From Mesorhizobium sp. CA14 (GTDB lineage: Bacteria; Pseudomonadota; Alphaproteobacteria; Rhizobiales; Rhizobiaceae), in NCBI RefSeq assembly GCF_020165195.1, contig NZ_JAIUHR010000023.1, positions 45,009 through 109,008 of the forward strand: a stretch of 64,000 nt of DNA, written 5' to 3'. Below are positions 1-8,315 of this stretch, piece after piece. The notes below the pieces were generated by a model, which was not told the origin of the DNA, did no database searches, and saw only the letters and a program-made list of their open reading frames with translations. Made by a program: the position numbers and the translations under genes. Numbering within the stretch: the stretch's first letter is position 1; each line of letters opens with the position of its first letter.

Positions 1-20
1 GCCCTTGAGCGGGAAACGTC

Positions 21-65
21 GAGAAAAGACGGATCGTTGAGAAAAGACGAATTGCTAAAAAAGAC
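21..65. repeat. short direct repeats ahead of the first gene
   Basis: The core AAAAGAC occurs at 24-30, 42-48 and 59-65, a spacing of 18 and 17 bases. The first two copies share the longer form GAGAAAAGACG (21-31, 39-49). They lie just upstream of the class V aminotransferase-fold gene and may be slippage repeats or regulator half-sites. Function unknown. Confidence 0.5.
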
Positions 66-79
66 AGGGGATAGAGCCG

Positions 80-1348
80 ATGGCAGACTTTCCGATCGAG
101 GCCGTGCGCGGCAGGTTTCCGGCGCTTTCGCTGGCCGATGACGGTCGCCGGCGCATCTATCTGGACAATCCCGCCGGCACGCAGGTGCCGCTGACGGTGG
201 CGGACGCGGTCTCGCGCTGCCTGCTCTCGACCAACGCCAATCTGGGCGGGTTCTTTGAGACCACGGTGGCGGCCCAAAAAGTGGTCGACGCTGCGCATGC
301 CGCGATGGCCGATTTCCTGAACGCCGCAAGCGTCGAGGAGATCGTCATCGGCGCCAACATGACGACGCTGACCTACCACATGTCGCGCACCCTCGGCCGG
401 ACGATGAAGCCGGGCGACGAGATAATCGTCACGCGCATGGACCACGAGGGCAATGTCTCGCCTTGGCTGCAGCTCGCCGAGGATCTCGGCCTGGTCGTGC
501 GCTTCCTGCCCTTCGATGAGCGGAGCTGGCAGGTGGAGGAGACGGCGCTGAAGGCGCTGCTTTCGCAAAAGACGCGGCTTGTGGCGCTGAACTATGCCTC
601 CAATCTCACCGGCTCGATCAACCGGGTGAAGGCGCTGACGGCGATCGCCCGGCAGGCCGGCGCGCTGGTTTATGTCGATGCCGTGCAATTCGCGCCGCAC
701 GGGTTGATCGACGTGCAGACGCTCGGCTGCGATTTCCTGATCTGCTCGGCCTATAAATTCTTCGGGCCGCATATGGGCATATTGTGGGGCCGGCGCGACG
801 TCGTCGACGCGCTCCAGCCTTACAAATGCCGCTGCTCTTCGAATGTCCTGCCCGAGCGGTTCGAGCTTGGCACGCCGCAGATCGAGCTGATGGCCGGGCT
901 GACAGCGGCCATCGACTATTTCGCCGATGTCGGCGCTGCCGCCGGCGAGAGCAGATCGCGGCGGCAGCGGATCGCAAAGGCGTTCGAGGTCTCGATCGCT
1001 TACGAGAAAAGGCTGGCCCGGCAATTGATCGAAGGCCTGTCCGACGTCGAGGGCCTGGTCATTCACGGCATCACCGATCCGGAACGCCTCGCCGAGCGGG
1101 TGCCGACGATTTCCTTCACCGTCGAAGGGATCGCGCCCGAGACGATCGTGCGGCAGATGAATGCCGAGAACATCTTCGTCTGGTCCGGCCACAATTATGC
1201 GTGGGAGGTCGTCCACCAGCTCGGCATACCCGCCGAGCAAGGCGTCGTGCGGATCGGCATCGCGCATTACAACACGTCGAAAGAGATCGAGGAGACGCTG
1301 GAGAGCGTGCATCGCGTGATCGCGATGCTGCGGCAGCAGCGTTCCTGA
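80..1348 (+). CDS. cysteine-desulfurase-like class V PLP enzyme
   Basis: A 422-residue fold-type I PLP enzyme of the aminotransferase class V / cysteine desulfurase-like group. The cofactor lysine is K226 in SAYKFFGPHMG, and the aspartate that pairs with the pyridine nitrogen is D200 in VYVDAVQFAPHG. That second motif is typical of the desulfurase-like and isopenicillin-epimerase-like subgroup rather than of IscS or SufS. No mobile cysteine loop for persulfide transfer is evident, so sulfur transfer is not assured. The start is supported by GGGGA nine bases before ATG. The gene converges with the deacetylase gene at 1355, six bases away. Family is secure; substrate unknown. Confidence 0.88.
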   Translation: MADFPIEAVRGRFPALSLADDGRRRIYLDNPAGTQVPLTVADAVSRCLLSTNANLGGFFETTVAAQKVVDAAHAAMADFLNAASVEEIVIGANMTTLTYHMSRTLGRTMKPGDEIIVTRMDHEGNVSPWLQLAEDLGLVVRFLPFDERSWQVEETALKALLSQKTRLVALNYASNLTGSINRVKALTAIARQAGALVYVDAVQFAPHGLIDVQTLGCDFLICSAYKFFGPHMGILWGRRDVVDALQPYKCRCSSNVLPERFELGTPQIELMAGLTAAIDYFADVGAAAGESRSRRQRIAKAFEVSIAYEKRLARQLIEGLSDVEGLVIHGITDPERLAERVPTISFTVEGIAPETIVRQMNAENIFVWSGHNYAWEVVHQLGIPAEQGVVRIGIAHYNTSKEIEETLESVHRVIAMLRQQRS

Positions 1349-1354
1349 AACTGG

Positions 1355-2389
1355 CTAGCGCTGCTTGCTGCCGAAGCCGGCGAGAAACGCCGTCAGGTTG
1401 TCGCCCAGCGCGTCGCAGAGATAGCCCCCTTCCTGGACGATAACCGTCGGCAGGCCGAGTCCGGCAATTGCTTCGCCGATGCGCGAGAAGCCCGGCGTCG
1501 TCACCGACAGGCCGCCGAACGGATCGCCTTCGAAAGCATCAAGGCCGAGCGCCACGACCAGCGCTTCCGGCGCGAAGGCGCGGATGCGCTGGAAGGCCGT
1601 CGCCAGCGCTTCGAGGAAGGCCGCGTCGCCGGACTTGCGCGGCAGCGGCAGGTTGAGATTGTAGCCGAGGCCGGGGCCTTCGCCGCGCTCGTCGGCGTGA
1701 CCCCAGAAGAACGGATAGAAGCGCACCGGATCGGCGTGCAGCGAGACGGTCAGCACATCGGGACGGGTGTAGAAGATGCCTTGCGTGCCGTTGCCGTGGT
1801 GCAGGTCGACATCGAGGATGGCGACGCGCGCTGAATTCTTCCGCAGAACCTGCGCGGCGACGGCCGAATTGTTGATGAAGCAGAAGCCGCCGGCGACATC
1901 GGCGAAGGCATGATGGCCGGGCGGGCGGCAAAGCGCATAGGCCGAAGGCGCGCCGGCCATCACCGCTTCAGCGGCTTCCACCGCGCTCCAGGCGCTCCAC
2001 AGCGCGCTTTTCCATGTCTCGGCCGAAATCGGGCAGGCGGTATCGGCCATATGGTAGCCGGCCTGGCCGACCGCCGAGGCGGGATAGGAGCCGTTGCGGG
2101 CGATCGGGTGGATGTTCGGGATCACCTCCGCCGAGGCGCCCTCTATGCGCTGCCAGCGCGCAAAAATGTGCTCGAGGAAGTCCAGATATTCAGGCGTATG
2201 CACCGCCGCGATCGGGCCGAGCCCATGGTTGCCTGGGCGTTCGACCGTCAAGCCGGCCGATCTTGCGCCGGCTAACAATCGTTCGATCCGCTCCGGCTTT
2301 TCCGGGTTCGGCTGAGGCGCGCCGCTGGAGAGGAAAGCCTTCGGATCATGGCGTTTCTGCTCCTCGGCATAGAAGGCTTTCATCGTCAT
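1355..2389 (-). CDS. histone-deacetylase-fold acetylpolyamine amidohydrolase
   Basis: A 344-residue zinc hydrolase of the arginase/deacetylase superfamily. Visible motifs are RPPGHHA (tandem histidines 159-160), DVDLHHGNGTQ (zinc ligands D195 and H197), GLDAFEGDP (third ligand D284) and EGGY (transition-state tyrosine Y323). From memory, this set of positions matches bacterial acetylpolyamine amidohydrolase, which removes acetyl groups from acetylputrescine, acetylcadaverine or acetylspermidine. The protein has no signal peptide and is presumably cytoplasmic. It is the last gene of a four-gene minus-strand operon; its ATG overlaps the stop of the acetyltransferase gene (ATGA). A second in-frame ATG two codons downstream is possible. 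Specificity for polyamines rather than another acylated amine is inferred. Confidence 0.9.
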   Translation of the reverse strand: MTMKAFYAEEQKRHDPKAFLSSGAPQPNPEKPERIERLLAGARSAGLTVERPGNHGLGPIAAVHTPEYLDFLEHIFARWQRIEGASAEVIPNIHPIARNGSYPASAVGQAGYHMADTACPISAETWKSALWSAWSAVEAAEAVMAGAPSAYALCRPPGHHAFADVAGGFCFINNSAVAAQVLRKNSARVAILDVDLHHGNGTQGIFYTRPDVLTVSLHADPVRFYPFFWGHADERGEGPGLGYNLNLPLPRKSGDAAFLEALATAFQRIRAFAPEALVVALGLDAFEGDPFGGLSVTTPGFSRIGEAIAGLGLPTVIVQEGGYLCDALGDNLTAFLAGFGSKQR

Positions 2390-2880
2390 TCCTCCGGCGT
2401 GTCGGCAAAGGCGAAAAACGCGTCGCCGACGATCTTCTGCACCTGTTCATAGCTCGACCAGCCGATGCCCAGTTTCTCATAGAAGGCCTTGGCGGTCTCG
2501 TTATCGGTATCGACGGAGAGCCTCAGGTAGGCGCCGCCCGCCGCCCGGCACTCTTTCGCGACGCGCCGCAGCAACCTTTCGCCGACCCGGCGGCCGCGAA
2601 AACGATCCTCGACATAAAGGTCCTGCACATAGACGCCGGGACGGCCCATCCAGGTCGAGAAGATCGGAAAATGCAGGCAAAGCCCGGCGAATTCGCCGTC
2701 GATCTCGGCGATCAAGGTCGAGAAAGCGGGCCTTTCGCCGAATCCGTAGCGGCGGAGATCTTCGGGTGTCGAGGTGATTTCCTGATGCGCGCCGATATGT
2801 GTACCGAGGCGCAGCAGGGCGGCGTGGATGGTTTCAACGTCGTCGACGGTGCCGGTGCGGAGGGTGATTGGTGCCGGCAT
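2386..2880 (-). CDS. GNAT family N-acetyltransferase
   Basis: A 164-residue single-domain GNAT acetyltransferase. The acetyl-CoA pyrophosphate loop is the stretch VEDRFRGRRVGERLL around residues 94-108 (Q/R-x-x-G-x-G/A pattern). It is followed by the typical C-terminal element NETAKAFYEKLG. The preceding GVYVQDLYV strand resembles the spermidine/diamine (SSAT-like) acetyltransferase group. A TTG codon directly upstream would add one residue, but ATG at 2880 with AAGG about eight bases upstream is preferred. It sits 13 bases after the aminotransferase gene and overlaps the deacetylase gene, so acetylation and deacetylation activities are co-transcribed. Polyamine specificity is inferred from context. 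Confidence 0.88.
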   Translation of the reverse strand: MPAPITLRTGTVDDVETIHAALLRLGTHIGAHQEITSTPEDLRRYGFGERPAFSTLIAEIDGEFAGLCLHFPIFSTWMGRPGVYVQDLYVEDRFRGRRVGERLLRRVAKECRAAGGAYLRLSVDTDNETAKAFYEKLGIGWSSYEQVQKIVGDAFFAFADTPEE

Positions 2881-2893
2881 CAAAACACCTTTC

Positions 2894-4276
2894 TCATCCT
2901 TCCACCGGCAGGTCGAGTTCCACGGCCAGCGCCTCCAGCGAGTCGCCGATGATGGAGATCATCTCGCCTATCTGCGCGGCCGTGATGATCATCGGCGGCG
3001 CGACCATGAAATTGTCGCCGTCGACGCCGCCCTTGACCTTGCGGCCATAGATGATCAGGCCGCGCGCATAGGCGTGGTCGAGGAGGCGCTGCGTCGCCTT
3101 ACTGGCCGGATCGATGGGCTTCAAAGTCTCGGGATCGGCGACCATTTCGGCGCCGGTGAGCAGGCCCTTGCCGCGCACGTCGGCGATGAAGGGAAAGCGT
3201 CTTTGCAAGCCCTTCAACTCCGCCATCAGCATATCGCCCATGGCGGCGGCGTTGGCGATCAAGTCGAGCCGGTCCATCTCGCCGAGCACGGCGAGGCCGG
3301 CGGCGCAGGCCAGCGGATTGCCGGCATAGGTGTGGCCATGCTGGAAACCGCCGGAGGCCAGCAGCGGCTCGACCAGGCGCATGGGTGCGGCCAGCGCGCC
3401 GAGTGGCGCATAGCCCGAGCCCAGGCCCTTCGAGAGAGCGACGATGTCGGGCCTGCAGTTCCAGTGGTCGCCGCCGAGGAACTTGCCTGTCCTGCCGGCG
3501 CCGCTCATCACCTCGTCATGGATCAGAAGGATGCCGTAGCGATCGCAGATTTCGCGGATGCGCGGATAATAGCTGTCAGGCGCCACCAGGGCAGCGGTCG
3601 CAGCACCGCCGATCGGCTCCATGATGAAGGCCAAAACGCTTTCAGGGCCTTCTGCGAGAATCTTTTCCTCCAGCATGTCGGCGTAGCGAAGACCGCGCTG
3701 CTCCATCGAAAGGTTGTCGCGGTCGCGCCAGGCTGTGGGCGCCGGCACCGTCGGCATCACCTTCATCATCGGCGTGAAGGTTTCGGCCAGCGCATCGTCG
3801 CCGGTGACGGAAAGCGAGCCCAGCGTGCCGCCATGATAGGAAGGGAATCGGGTGATCACCTTCCAGCGCTTGGGCTGGCCGGTGGCGACCGCCCGTTGAC
3901 GGGCGAGCTTGATGCAGGATTCGGTCGCTTCGGAACCACCGGAAACAAAGAAGATGCGGTCCATGCCTTCGGGCAGCTTGCCGGCCAGCGCGCGCGCCAG
4001 CTCTTCGGCGGGCTCGTTCTCGAAATGCAGCCGGTAGGCGAAGGTGGTCTTGTCCATCTGCCGCTTCATGGCGTCGAGCACGTTGCGGTTGGAATGGCCG
4101 ATATTGGCGACCATCGGCCCGCTCGAGCCGTCGATGAAGCGGCGGCCGTCCTTCGTCCAGAAATAGATGCCCTCGGCGCGGTCGACGAGCGGCCGGCGCA
4201 GGCTGGAGAGATAGAACAGATGCGACGGCGGCCGCGCTTCGGCCTCTGCTACGGGCTGGACTTCCAGTTTCGACAT
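2894..4276 (-). CDS. class III PLP aminotransferase
   Basis: A 460-residue class III (acetylornithine / omega-amino acid type) aminotransferase. PLP phosphate is bound by SGGSEATE (112-119), the cofactor aspartate is D254 in HDEVMSGAGRTG and the Schiff-base lysine is K283 in ALSKGLGSGYAPLGA. Such enzymes move terminal amino groups of diamines, omega-amino acids or amine-ketone pairs. The start chosen is ATG 4276: it has GGAAAG seven bases upstream and follows the preceding stop by one base. An upstream ATG at 4309 would overlap the hydrolase gene more deeply. Being inside an operon with an amide hydrolase and acetylase/deacetylase enzymes points to amine catabolism. Substrate unknown. Confidence 0.9.
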   Translation of the reverse strand: MSKLEVQPVAEAEARPPSHLFYLSSLRRPLVDRAEGIYFWTKDGRRFIDGSSGPMVANIGHSNRNVLDAMKRQMDKTTFAYRLHFENEPAEELARALAGKLPEGMDRIFFVSGGSEATESCIKLARQRAVATGQPKRWKVITRFPSYHGGTLGSLSVTGDDALAETFTPMMKVMPTVPAPTAWRDRDNLSMEQRGLRYADMLEEKILAEGPESVLAFIMEPIGGAATAALVAPDSYYPRIREICDRYGILLIHDEVMSGAGRTGKFLGGDHWNCRPDIVALSKGLGSGYAPLGALAAPMRLVEPLLASGGFQHGHTYAGNPLACAAGLAVLGEMDRLDLIANAAAMGDMLMAELKGLQRRFPFIADVRGKGLLTGAEMVADPETLKPIDPASKATQRLLDHAYARGLIIYGRKVKGGVDGDNFMVAPPMIITAAQIGEMISIIGDSLEALAVELDLPVEG

Positions 4277-4277
4277 G

Positions 4278-5918
4278 TCAGGACTTTCCGAGATATCGGT
4301 CGAGAACATTTTTGGTCACGCGTTCGACCATCGCGTCCTGCCTTAGCAGGCCGGCGACCCATTCGCAGCTTCCGGCGTGGAAGACCTCGCCTTTGCCGCG
4401 CGGGAAATTGACGATCATGCCGTTGCCGCGCTTGACCTTGTCGAGATTGGCGTCGCTCGCCTCGCCGAACAACGTCTCGGCGGTGAAGCGGCCATCCTCG
4501 TCGGCGAGGAACTGGTCCTCGATCGGGATCTCAGCGCTTTCCTCGACCTGGCTCGCCATGCCGACCGCCAGCACCTGCAAGCCGTCCGGCGCGCCGCTGG
4601 TCGCGGTCGGGTAGGGCAGGCCGCCACGGATCTCGAAATCGAGGCCGTCGACTTCATAGCCATAGACATGGCTGTCGGCGCCGAGCAGGTCGCCATAATA
4701 GATGCCTGTGCCGACGAAGGCCCAATGCTCCGGCCGGTAGACTGGGAAGCCGCGCACGCCGCGCGGCGCGCAGCCGCCCCAGCCGGCATAGATGCCTCGG
4801 GTCGCATTGAGGCCGAAGGTGGCGCTGCCTGGACGGCCGATCTCGGGCGCTTCCCAGGAATTGGTGGCGCGGGTGACGTCGCCGCCGCGATAGGCCGGGT
4901 CTTCCGCGCGCGCCTTGTATTTGTAGCAGACCTGGCGGCGGCCTTGGTCCTCCAGCCTCGTCTGCCACATGAAATTGCCGGCGAAGCGCGCCGCATGCCC
5001 GCCGCGCTCGACATAATTGTCGACGGCGTCGCGCATCTCCCAGGTCCAGTATTCGTCGTGGCCGACGAAGACGACGCAGTCGTAGCCGTCGAGGATTTCG
5101 GGCGAGAAATGGAGCTCGTGCTGGCTGGCGAGATCGACCTGATAGCCGGCGCGCTCGGCGAAGCGGAAGAAATGGCTGTCATAGCTCGCCCAGCCCGAAG
5201 AGGCATATTTCTTCGAATGTCCAGTGGCGAAGGCCCACTCCATATGCGGATAGCGTGGCACGGTCTTCGGCGGCACCGCCACTTCCAGCGGCACGCGCGG
5301 CGCATCCTTGGGCAGCACCACGAAGCCGCGGCACCAGGGGCGCTCAATCGACACCGTCGTCGCGTACTGGTCGCGGTTCGGACCGGTGATGCCCTGATAG
5401 TGGTTGGAGCCGCCCCAGGTGTTGTAGGCGAGCCAGGTGCCGGTCGCGGCGACCTGCAGCAGGCGGCCGGGCTTGCGGCCGGGCAAGGGTGTGACGATGA
5501 AGAGATGATGGCTGTGGATCGGCGTGCCGTCGCGGCCTTCGGCCGAGAGCGTCACGCGGTAGGCGCCGGACAGCCAGTCGTCGCCGACACGGAATTCGAA
5601 CGAAGCCTCCCAGCCGCAGCCGTCGACAGAGCATTGGTCGGGCGTATCTTGCCAGCGCGCCGACAGCCCCGCTCCCTCGAAGACTTTTGTTTCGCTATCG
5701 CCGTCGCGAATGACGTCAAGGCTGAATTGCGGCGCCGTCGAACTGACAAAAAGCGTGACCAGCTCCCCCGGACGAAAGGAAAACCGGTCGCTGTATGCCC
5801 AGATTTCACCGCGCTCACCGTCCATGCCCGGCCATTCGTAATAGTGGCCGCGCACCGCTTCACGGCGCTGTTCGGGCGTGAGCCCGAAATCGGGGAATTC
5901 GGTGGGCAGTTGCGTCAA
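4278..5918 (-). CDS. N,N-dimethylformamidase large-subunit-like protein
   Basis: A 546-residue protein resembling the C-terminal catalytic part of the N,N-dimethylformamidase beta (large) subunit. Hallmarks are LAYNTWGGSNHY (163-174), FVGHDEYWTWEMRD (284-297) and AGNFMWQTR (314-322). Known dimethylformamidase is an iron amidohydrolase with a large subunit of about 760 residues plus a small subunit. This protein lacks roughly the first 200 residues of that form, and no small-subunit gene is visible nearby. The start is TTG with AGGTG four bases upstream; no good upstream ATG exists. It leads a four-gene operon with an aminotransferase, an acetyltransferase and a deacetylase. The real substrate is unlikely to be dimethylformamide and is unknown. 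Confidence 0.8.
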   Translation of the reverse strand: MTQLPTEFPDFGLTPEQRREAVRGHYYEWPGMDGERGEIWAYSDRFSFRPGELVTLFVSSTAPQFSLDVIRDGDSETKVFEGAGLSARWQDTPDQCSVDGCGWEASFEFRVGDDWLSGAYRVTLSAEGRDGTPIHSHHLFIVTPLPGRKPGRLLQVAATGTWLAYNTWGGSNHYQGITGPNRDQYATTVSIERPWCRGFVVLPKDAPRVPLEVAVPPKTVPRYPHMEWAFATGHSKKYASSGWASYDSHFFRFAERAGYQVDLASQHELHFSPEILDGYDCVVFVGHDEYWTWEMRDAVDNYVERGGHAARFAGNFMWQTRLEDQGRRQVCYKYKARAEDPAYRGGDVTRATNSWEAPEIGRPGSATFGLNATRGIYAGWGGCAPRGVRGFPVYRPEHWAFVGTGIYYGDLLGADSHVYGYEVDGLDFEIRGGLPYPTATSGAPDGLQVLAVGMASQVEESAEIPIEDQFLADEDGRFTAETLFGEASDANLDKVKRGNGMIVNFPRGKGEVFHAGSCEWVAGLLRQDAMVERVTKNVLDRYLGKS

Positions 5919-6068
5919 GGAACACCTGAGATCACGAGGCCATCATTGAGACCATCGGCCGGCCAAGCGTCAAATGGAAAGCATCGGGCCAGCGTGCCCT
6001 TGCGCTTGGCGATGTCCGGCAAACGAGTTACTTCATTCTTAGGCGACGTTTCAACGCCGGGAGCCGAC

Positions 6069-6317
6069 ATGCTGCGTGTGCAAAAGGTCAAGGTCGACGA
6101 CATCTATGTGCCGACGGCAAGGCGCAAGACGCTGCATCCCGAGACCGTGCGCCATCTCGCCGAGGATATTCTCGAAAATGGCATGAAGACGCCGATCCAG
6201 GTGCGGCACGACGGCAAGCGCCACATCCTTGTCGAGGGGCTGCATAGGCTCGAAGCCGCGAAGTGGCTCGGCGAGACCACGATCGACGCCTATCTCGTGC
6301 AGGCCAAGCGCCACTGA
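6069..6317 (+). CDS. small stand-alone ParB N-terminal domain protein
   Basis: An 82-residue protein made almost wholly of a ParB/sulfiredoxin-like nucleotide-binding domain. The central motif is VEGLHRLEAAK (residues 55-65), standing where ParB proteins carry GERRxRA. There is no helix-turn-helix or dimer domain, so it is not a partition protein. A longer open frame extends far upstream but is antisense to the dimethylformamidase-like gene. ATG 6069 has GGGAG seven bases upstream and is the credible start. It is divergent from the amide operon at 5918. Single-domain relatives may bind or hydrolyse nucleotides; function here unknown. Confidence 0.75.
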   Translation: MLRVQKVKVDDIYVPTARRKTLHPETVRHLAEDILENGMKTPIQVRHDGKRHILVEGLHRLEAAKWLGETTIDAYLVQAKRH

Positions 6318-6437
6318 TTTCTCGGTAGGGGGCGGGGCCTATCACCGTTAGCGATCGCGTTTCATCAACGCTTTTTGATTGACGCTGCCGTGCCTGCAGT
6401 TAAAGCGTGCCGCTATTCCAGGAACAGGAAGCTTACT

Positions 6438-6833
6438 ATGGCAAAGTATGAGGGCGGATGCCTGTGCGGCGCGGTGCGCTACAAGGCCGAAGTTGAACCG
6501 GTCAACGAACGCGTCTGCCATTGCCGGATCTGCCAGAGAGCGATCGGTGCCGCCTTCAATGCACGGCTTCTGTTTCGCATCGACGACGTGACCATCGACG
6601 GGCCGGTGGCGACAATCAATTCCACGCCGGACCTCAAGCGCGGTTTCTGCCCGGCCTGCGGCACGACTTTGTTCTCACGGCGGGACTCCAGGGGCATTCT
6701 CGGCGTTACCTCCGGCTCGCTCGACGATCCGTCGCTGTTCAAGCCCGACATGCATTTCTGGACCGCCTCGAAGCAGCCCTGGGTGATGCTTGACGATGGC
6801 CTGCCGCAATATGAAGGCGCGCCGCCGGCCTGA
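6438..6833 (+). CDS. GFA family zinc protein
   Basis: A 131-residue protein of the glutathione-dependent formaldehyde-activating (GFA) family. It has all expected zinc cysteines: C8 and C10 in GGCLCGAVRY, C27, C29 and C32 in VCHCRICQ, and C71 and C74 in CPACGT. The family fold holds two zinc ions. Formaldehyde-glutathione activity has been shown for only some members, so the role should not be assumed. ATG 6438 has AGGAA nine bases upstream. It is a single-gene unit after the ParB-like gene, with no partner such as glutathione-dependent formaldehyde dehydrogenase nearby. Confidence 0.88.
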   Translation: MAKYEGGCLCGAVRYKAEVEPVNERVCHCRICQRAIGAAFNARLLFRIDDVTIDGPVATINSTPDLKRGFCPACGTTLFSRRDSRGILGVTSGSLDDPSLFKPDMHFWTASKQPWVMLDDGLPQYEGAPPA

Positions 6834-6962
6834 GTCATTGCGACGCAGACCTGCACAAAAATTTCATCTTCGATTCACGACATAGCCGGCAAAGCGTCAT
6901 TGGCGGGCCATCTTTGGCTGCCTATCTAAGCGCCATGCGGGAAGGCATCGAGGAGGCGATGG

Positions 6963-7175
6963 ATGAGCGAGAGCATCAACACCCTGGACGAGCTTTTGAA
7001 CGACCCGATGGTCCAACTCGTGATGGCGCGCGACCGCGTGCGCCCGGCCGAGCTTCGCCTGCTTCTGGAAAAGGCTCGCGAGAGGGCGAGCGATGATTCC
7101 CGCATCGATCAGGCTTCGGTGCCGCCCGCGCATGTGGTGGCAAGAAGCTGCCTGAAGCAGTGGCTCTACCGCTGA
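6963..7175 (+). CDS. small conserved-type protein of unknown function
   Basis: A 70-residue predicted cytoplasmic protein with no recognised domain. It is helix-prone and rich in Arg, Glu and Leu (for example RPAELRLLLEKARERA), and its C-terminus is CLKQWLYR. The strong Shine-Dalgarno GGAGG eight bases before ATG and codon use like the neighbours support a real gene. It ends 11 bases from the convergent gene at 7187. It could be a small regulator or an interaction module, but nothing in the sequence shows this. Confidence 0.6.
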   Translation: MSESINTLDELLNDPMVQLVMARDRVRPAELRLLLEKARERASDDSRIDQASVPPAHVVARSCLKQWLYR

Positions 7176-7186
7176 GGCGACCCGGG

Positions 7187-8116
7187 TCAGCTCGAATGAG
7201 CGGGCAGGTAGCTGTAATGATTGCGCAAATAGGCGAGCTTGAAGCCGAGCCGGTCGTAGTTGCGATAGGCCGGCCCGTCGCGGTCGGGGCGCGGCGCCTC
7301 GATGTCGGCGACAAACAGTTTCGCGCCGGCGGCTATGCCGTCGCGAACCAGCCTTTCGCCAAGCATGGCGTCAAGATCGAAGCTCGGCGCCATGATTCCC
7401 GGCACCGGCGCGTCGAGGCCGCTCCAGGCGGCACCATCTGAGATGAAGAGCGAGCGCACGGCGGCGACCGCGCCCCTGCGTTTCAGCATATAGTGACGCC
7501 AGCCCTTGCGACCGACAAGCGCCGTGAGCCAGGGCGTGGTGGGAAGCCTGTATTTGGCATCGATGAAGGAAGCCCATTCCGAAGCCGTCCAGGGCGTAAC
7601 CTCCTCGACCACCAGATCGTCGACAGGGATCAGCGGGTCGCCCGGGAAAAGCGGTTCGTCCGGCAGCGGCGTCGCGTCGCGATAGATGCGCTCCCAGCCG
7701 CCCTGATGCTGCAGGCCGCGCGCTTCCAGCCAGCACCGCAGCCGCGCCGGTTCAGCATGTGGATTGGTATAGAACCACGGCCGCCTGATGCCGGCTTCGC
7801 GGTAATGCGCGAGCAACGTGTCGACCTGTTCTTCCGTCGCCGGACCATCGACGCCGATATTCTTCACGCAGTTGAAATGGATGAACGGGATCGTCGTGCA
7901 GGTGGTCCAGACGAGATCGCCGTCGCTCGCGATCGAAAGCCCTTGCCGGGCCGCGAAATCCGCCGGCGCCGCTTCATACAGATCGAGCCAGGCAGCGACT
8001 TCGGCGCGCTCGATGGCCCGGCTGGTATCACGCGACACCTCCTCGATCGCGATTTCGGCAGCATGCGTTTCCGGTGGCGTGACCGGCTCCAATTCCGACA
8101 GGGCGGCGGTCGACAT
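7187..8116 (-). CDS. putative GNAT-fold protein
   Basis: A 309-residue soluble protein. Its C-terminal part (about 170-305) looks like a degenerate GNAT acetyltransferase domain: a VAAVRSLFISDGAAW strand-turn-strand, a region where an acetyl-CoA loop would lie but without a clean R/Q-x-x-G-x-A motif, and a closing RNYDRLGFKLAYLRNHY that matches the usual GNAT end. The N-terminal half also looks like a partial GNAT lobe, so a tandem GNAT layout is possible. A perfect palindrome lies 22 bases before the start codon and may bind a repressor. Neighbours give no functional hint. Assignment to GNAT is tentative. Confidence 0.6.
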   Translation of the reverse strand: MSTAALSELEPVTPPETHAAEIAIEEVSRDTSRAIERAEVAAWLDLYEAAPADFAARQGLSIASDGDLVWTTCTTIPFIHFNCVKNIGVDGPATEEQVDTLLAHYREAGIRRPWFYTNPHAEPARLRCWLEARGLQHQGGWERIYRDATPLPDEPLFPGDPLIPVDDLVVEEVTPWTASEWASFIDAKYRLPTTPWLTALVGRKGWRHYMLKRRGAVAAVRSLFISDGAAWSGLDAPVPGIMAPSFDLDAMLGERLVRDGIAAGAKLFVADIEAPRPDRDGPAYRNYDRLGFKLAYLRNHYSYLPAHSS

Positions 8117-8137
8117 CGTGATGCTCCTCCGATTTGC

Positions 8138-8150
8138 CTTACAGTGTAAG
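8138..8150. promoter_or_regulatory. perfect palindrome, candidate repressor operator
   Basis: CTTACAGTGTAAG has 6-bp arms around one central base. It lies 22 bases upstream of the GNAT-like gene start at 8116, where a promoter or early transcript would be. Its size and symmetry suit a TetR or similar dimeric repressor, but no such regulator gene is adjacent. Confidence 0.45.
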
Positions 8151-8224
8151 ATTAGCGGAGGATAATATGGCGGCGCCAGTTGTCAAGCGGGATTAGCGGC
8201 ACCTTACAAATCCGTGAGTTGGAA

Positions 8225-8238
8225 TCACGCTATCGTGA
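8225..8238. promoter_or_regulatory. short inverted repeat upstream of uppP-like gene
   Basis: TCACG-CTAT-CGTGA, a 5-bp inverted repeat with a four-base centre, lies about 78 bases before the phosphatase start at 8316. Candidate operator only; it is short enough to be chance. Confidence 0.25.
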
Positions 8239-8315
8239 GGCTAAGCCTGTCTTCCAGGCTTTTCGAATGACGATTCACTTTTGCCTCGGGCCGGGGCGCT
8301 GGGAAAAGGATTGAA

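Noticed and set aside
4377..6317. A 646-codon frame ending in the ParB-like protein
   Set aside because: Most of it is antisense to the dimethylformamidase-like gene; only the last 82 codons from 6069 have a ribosome site and a known domain.
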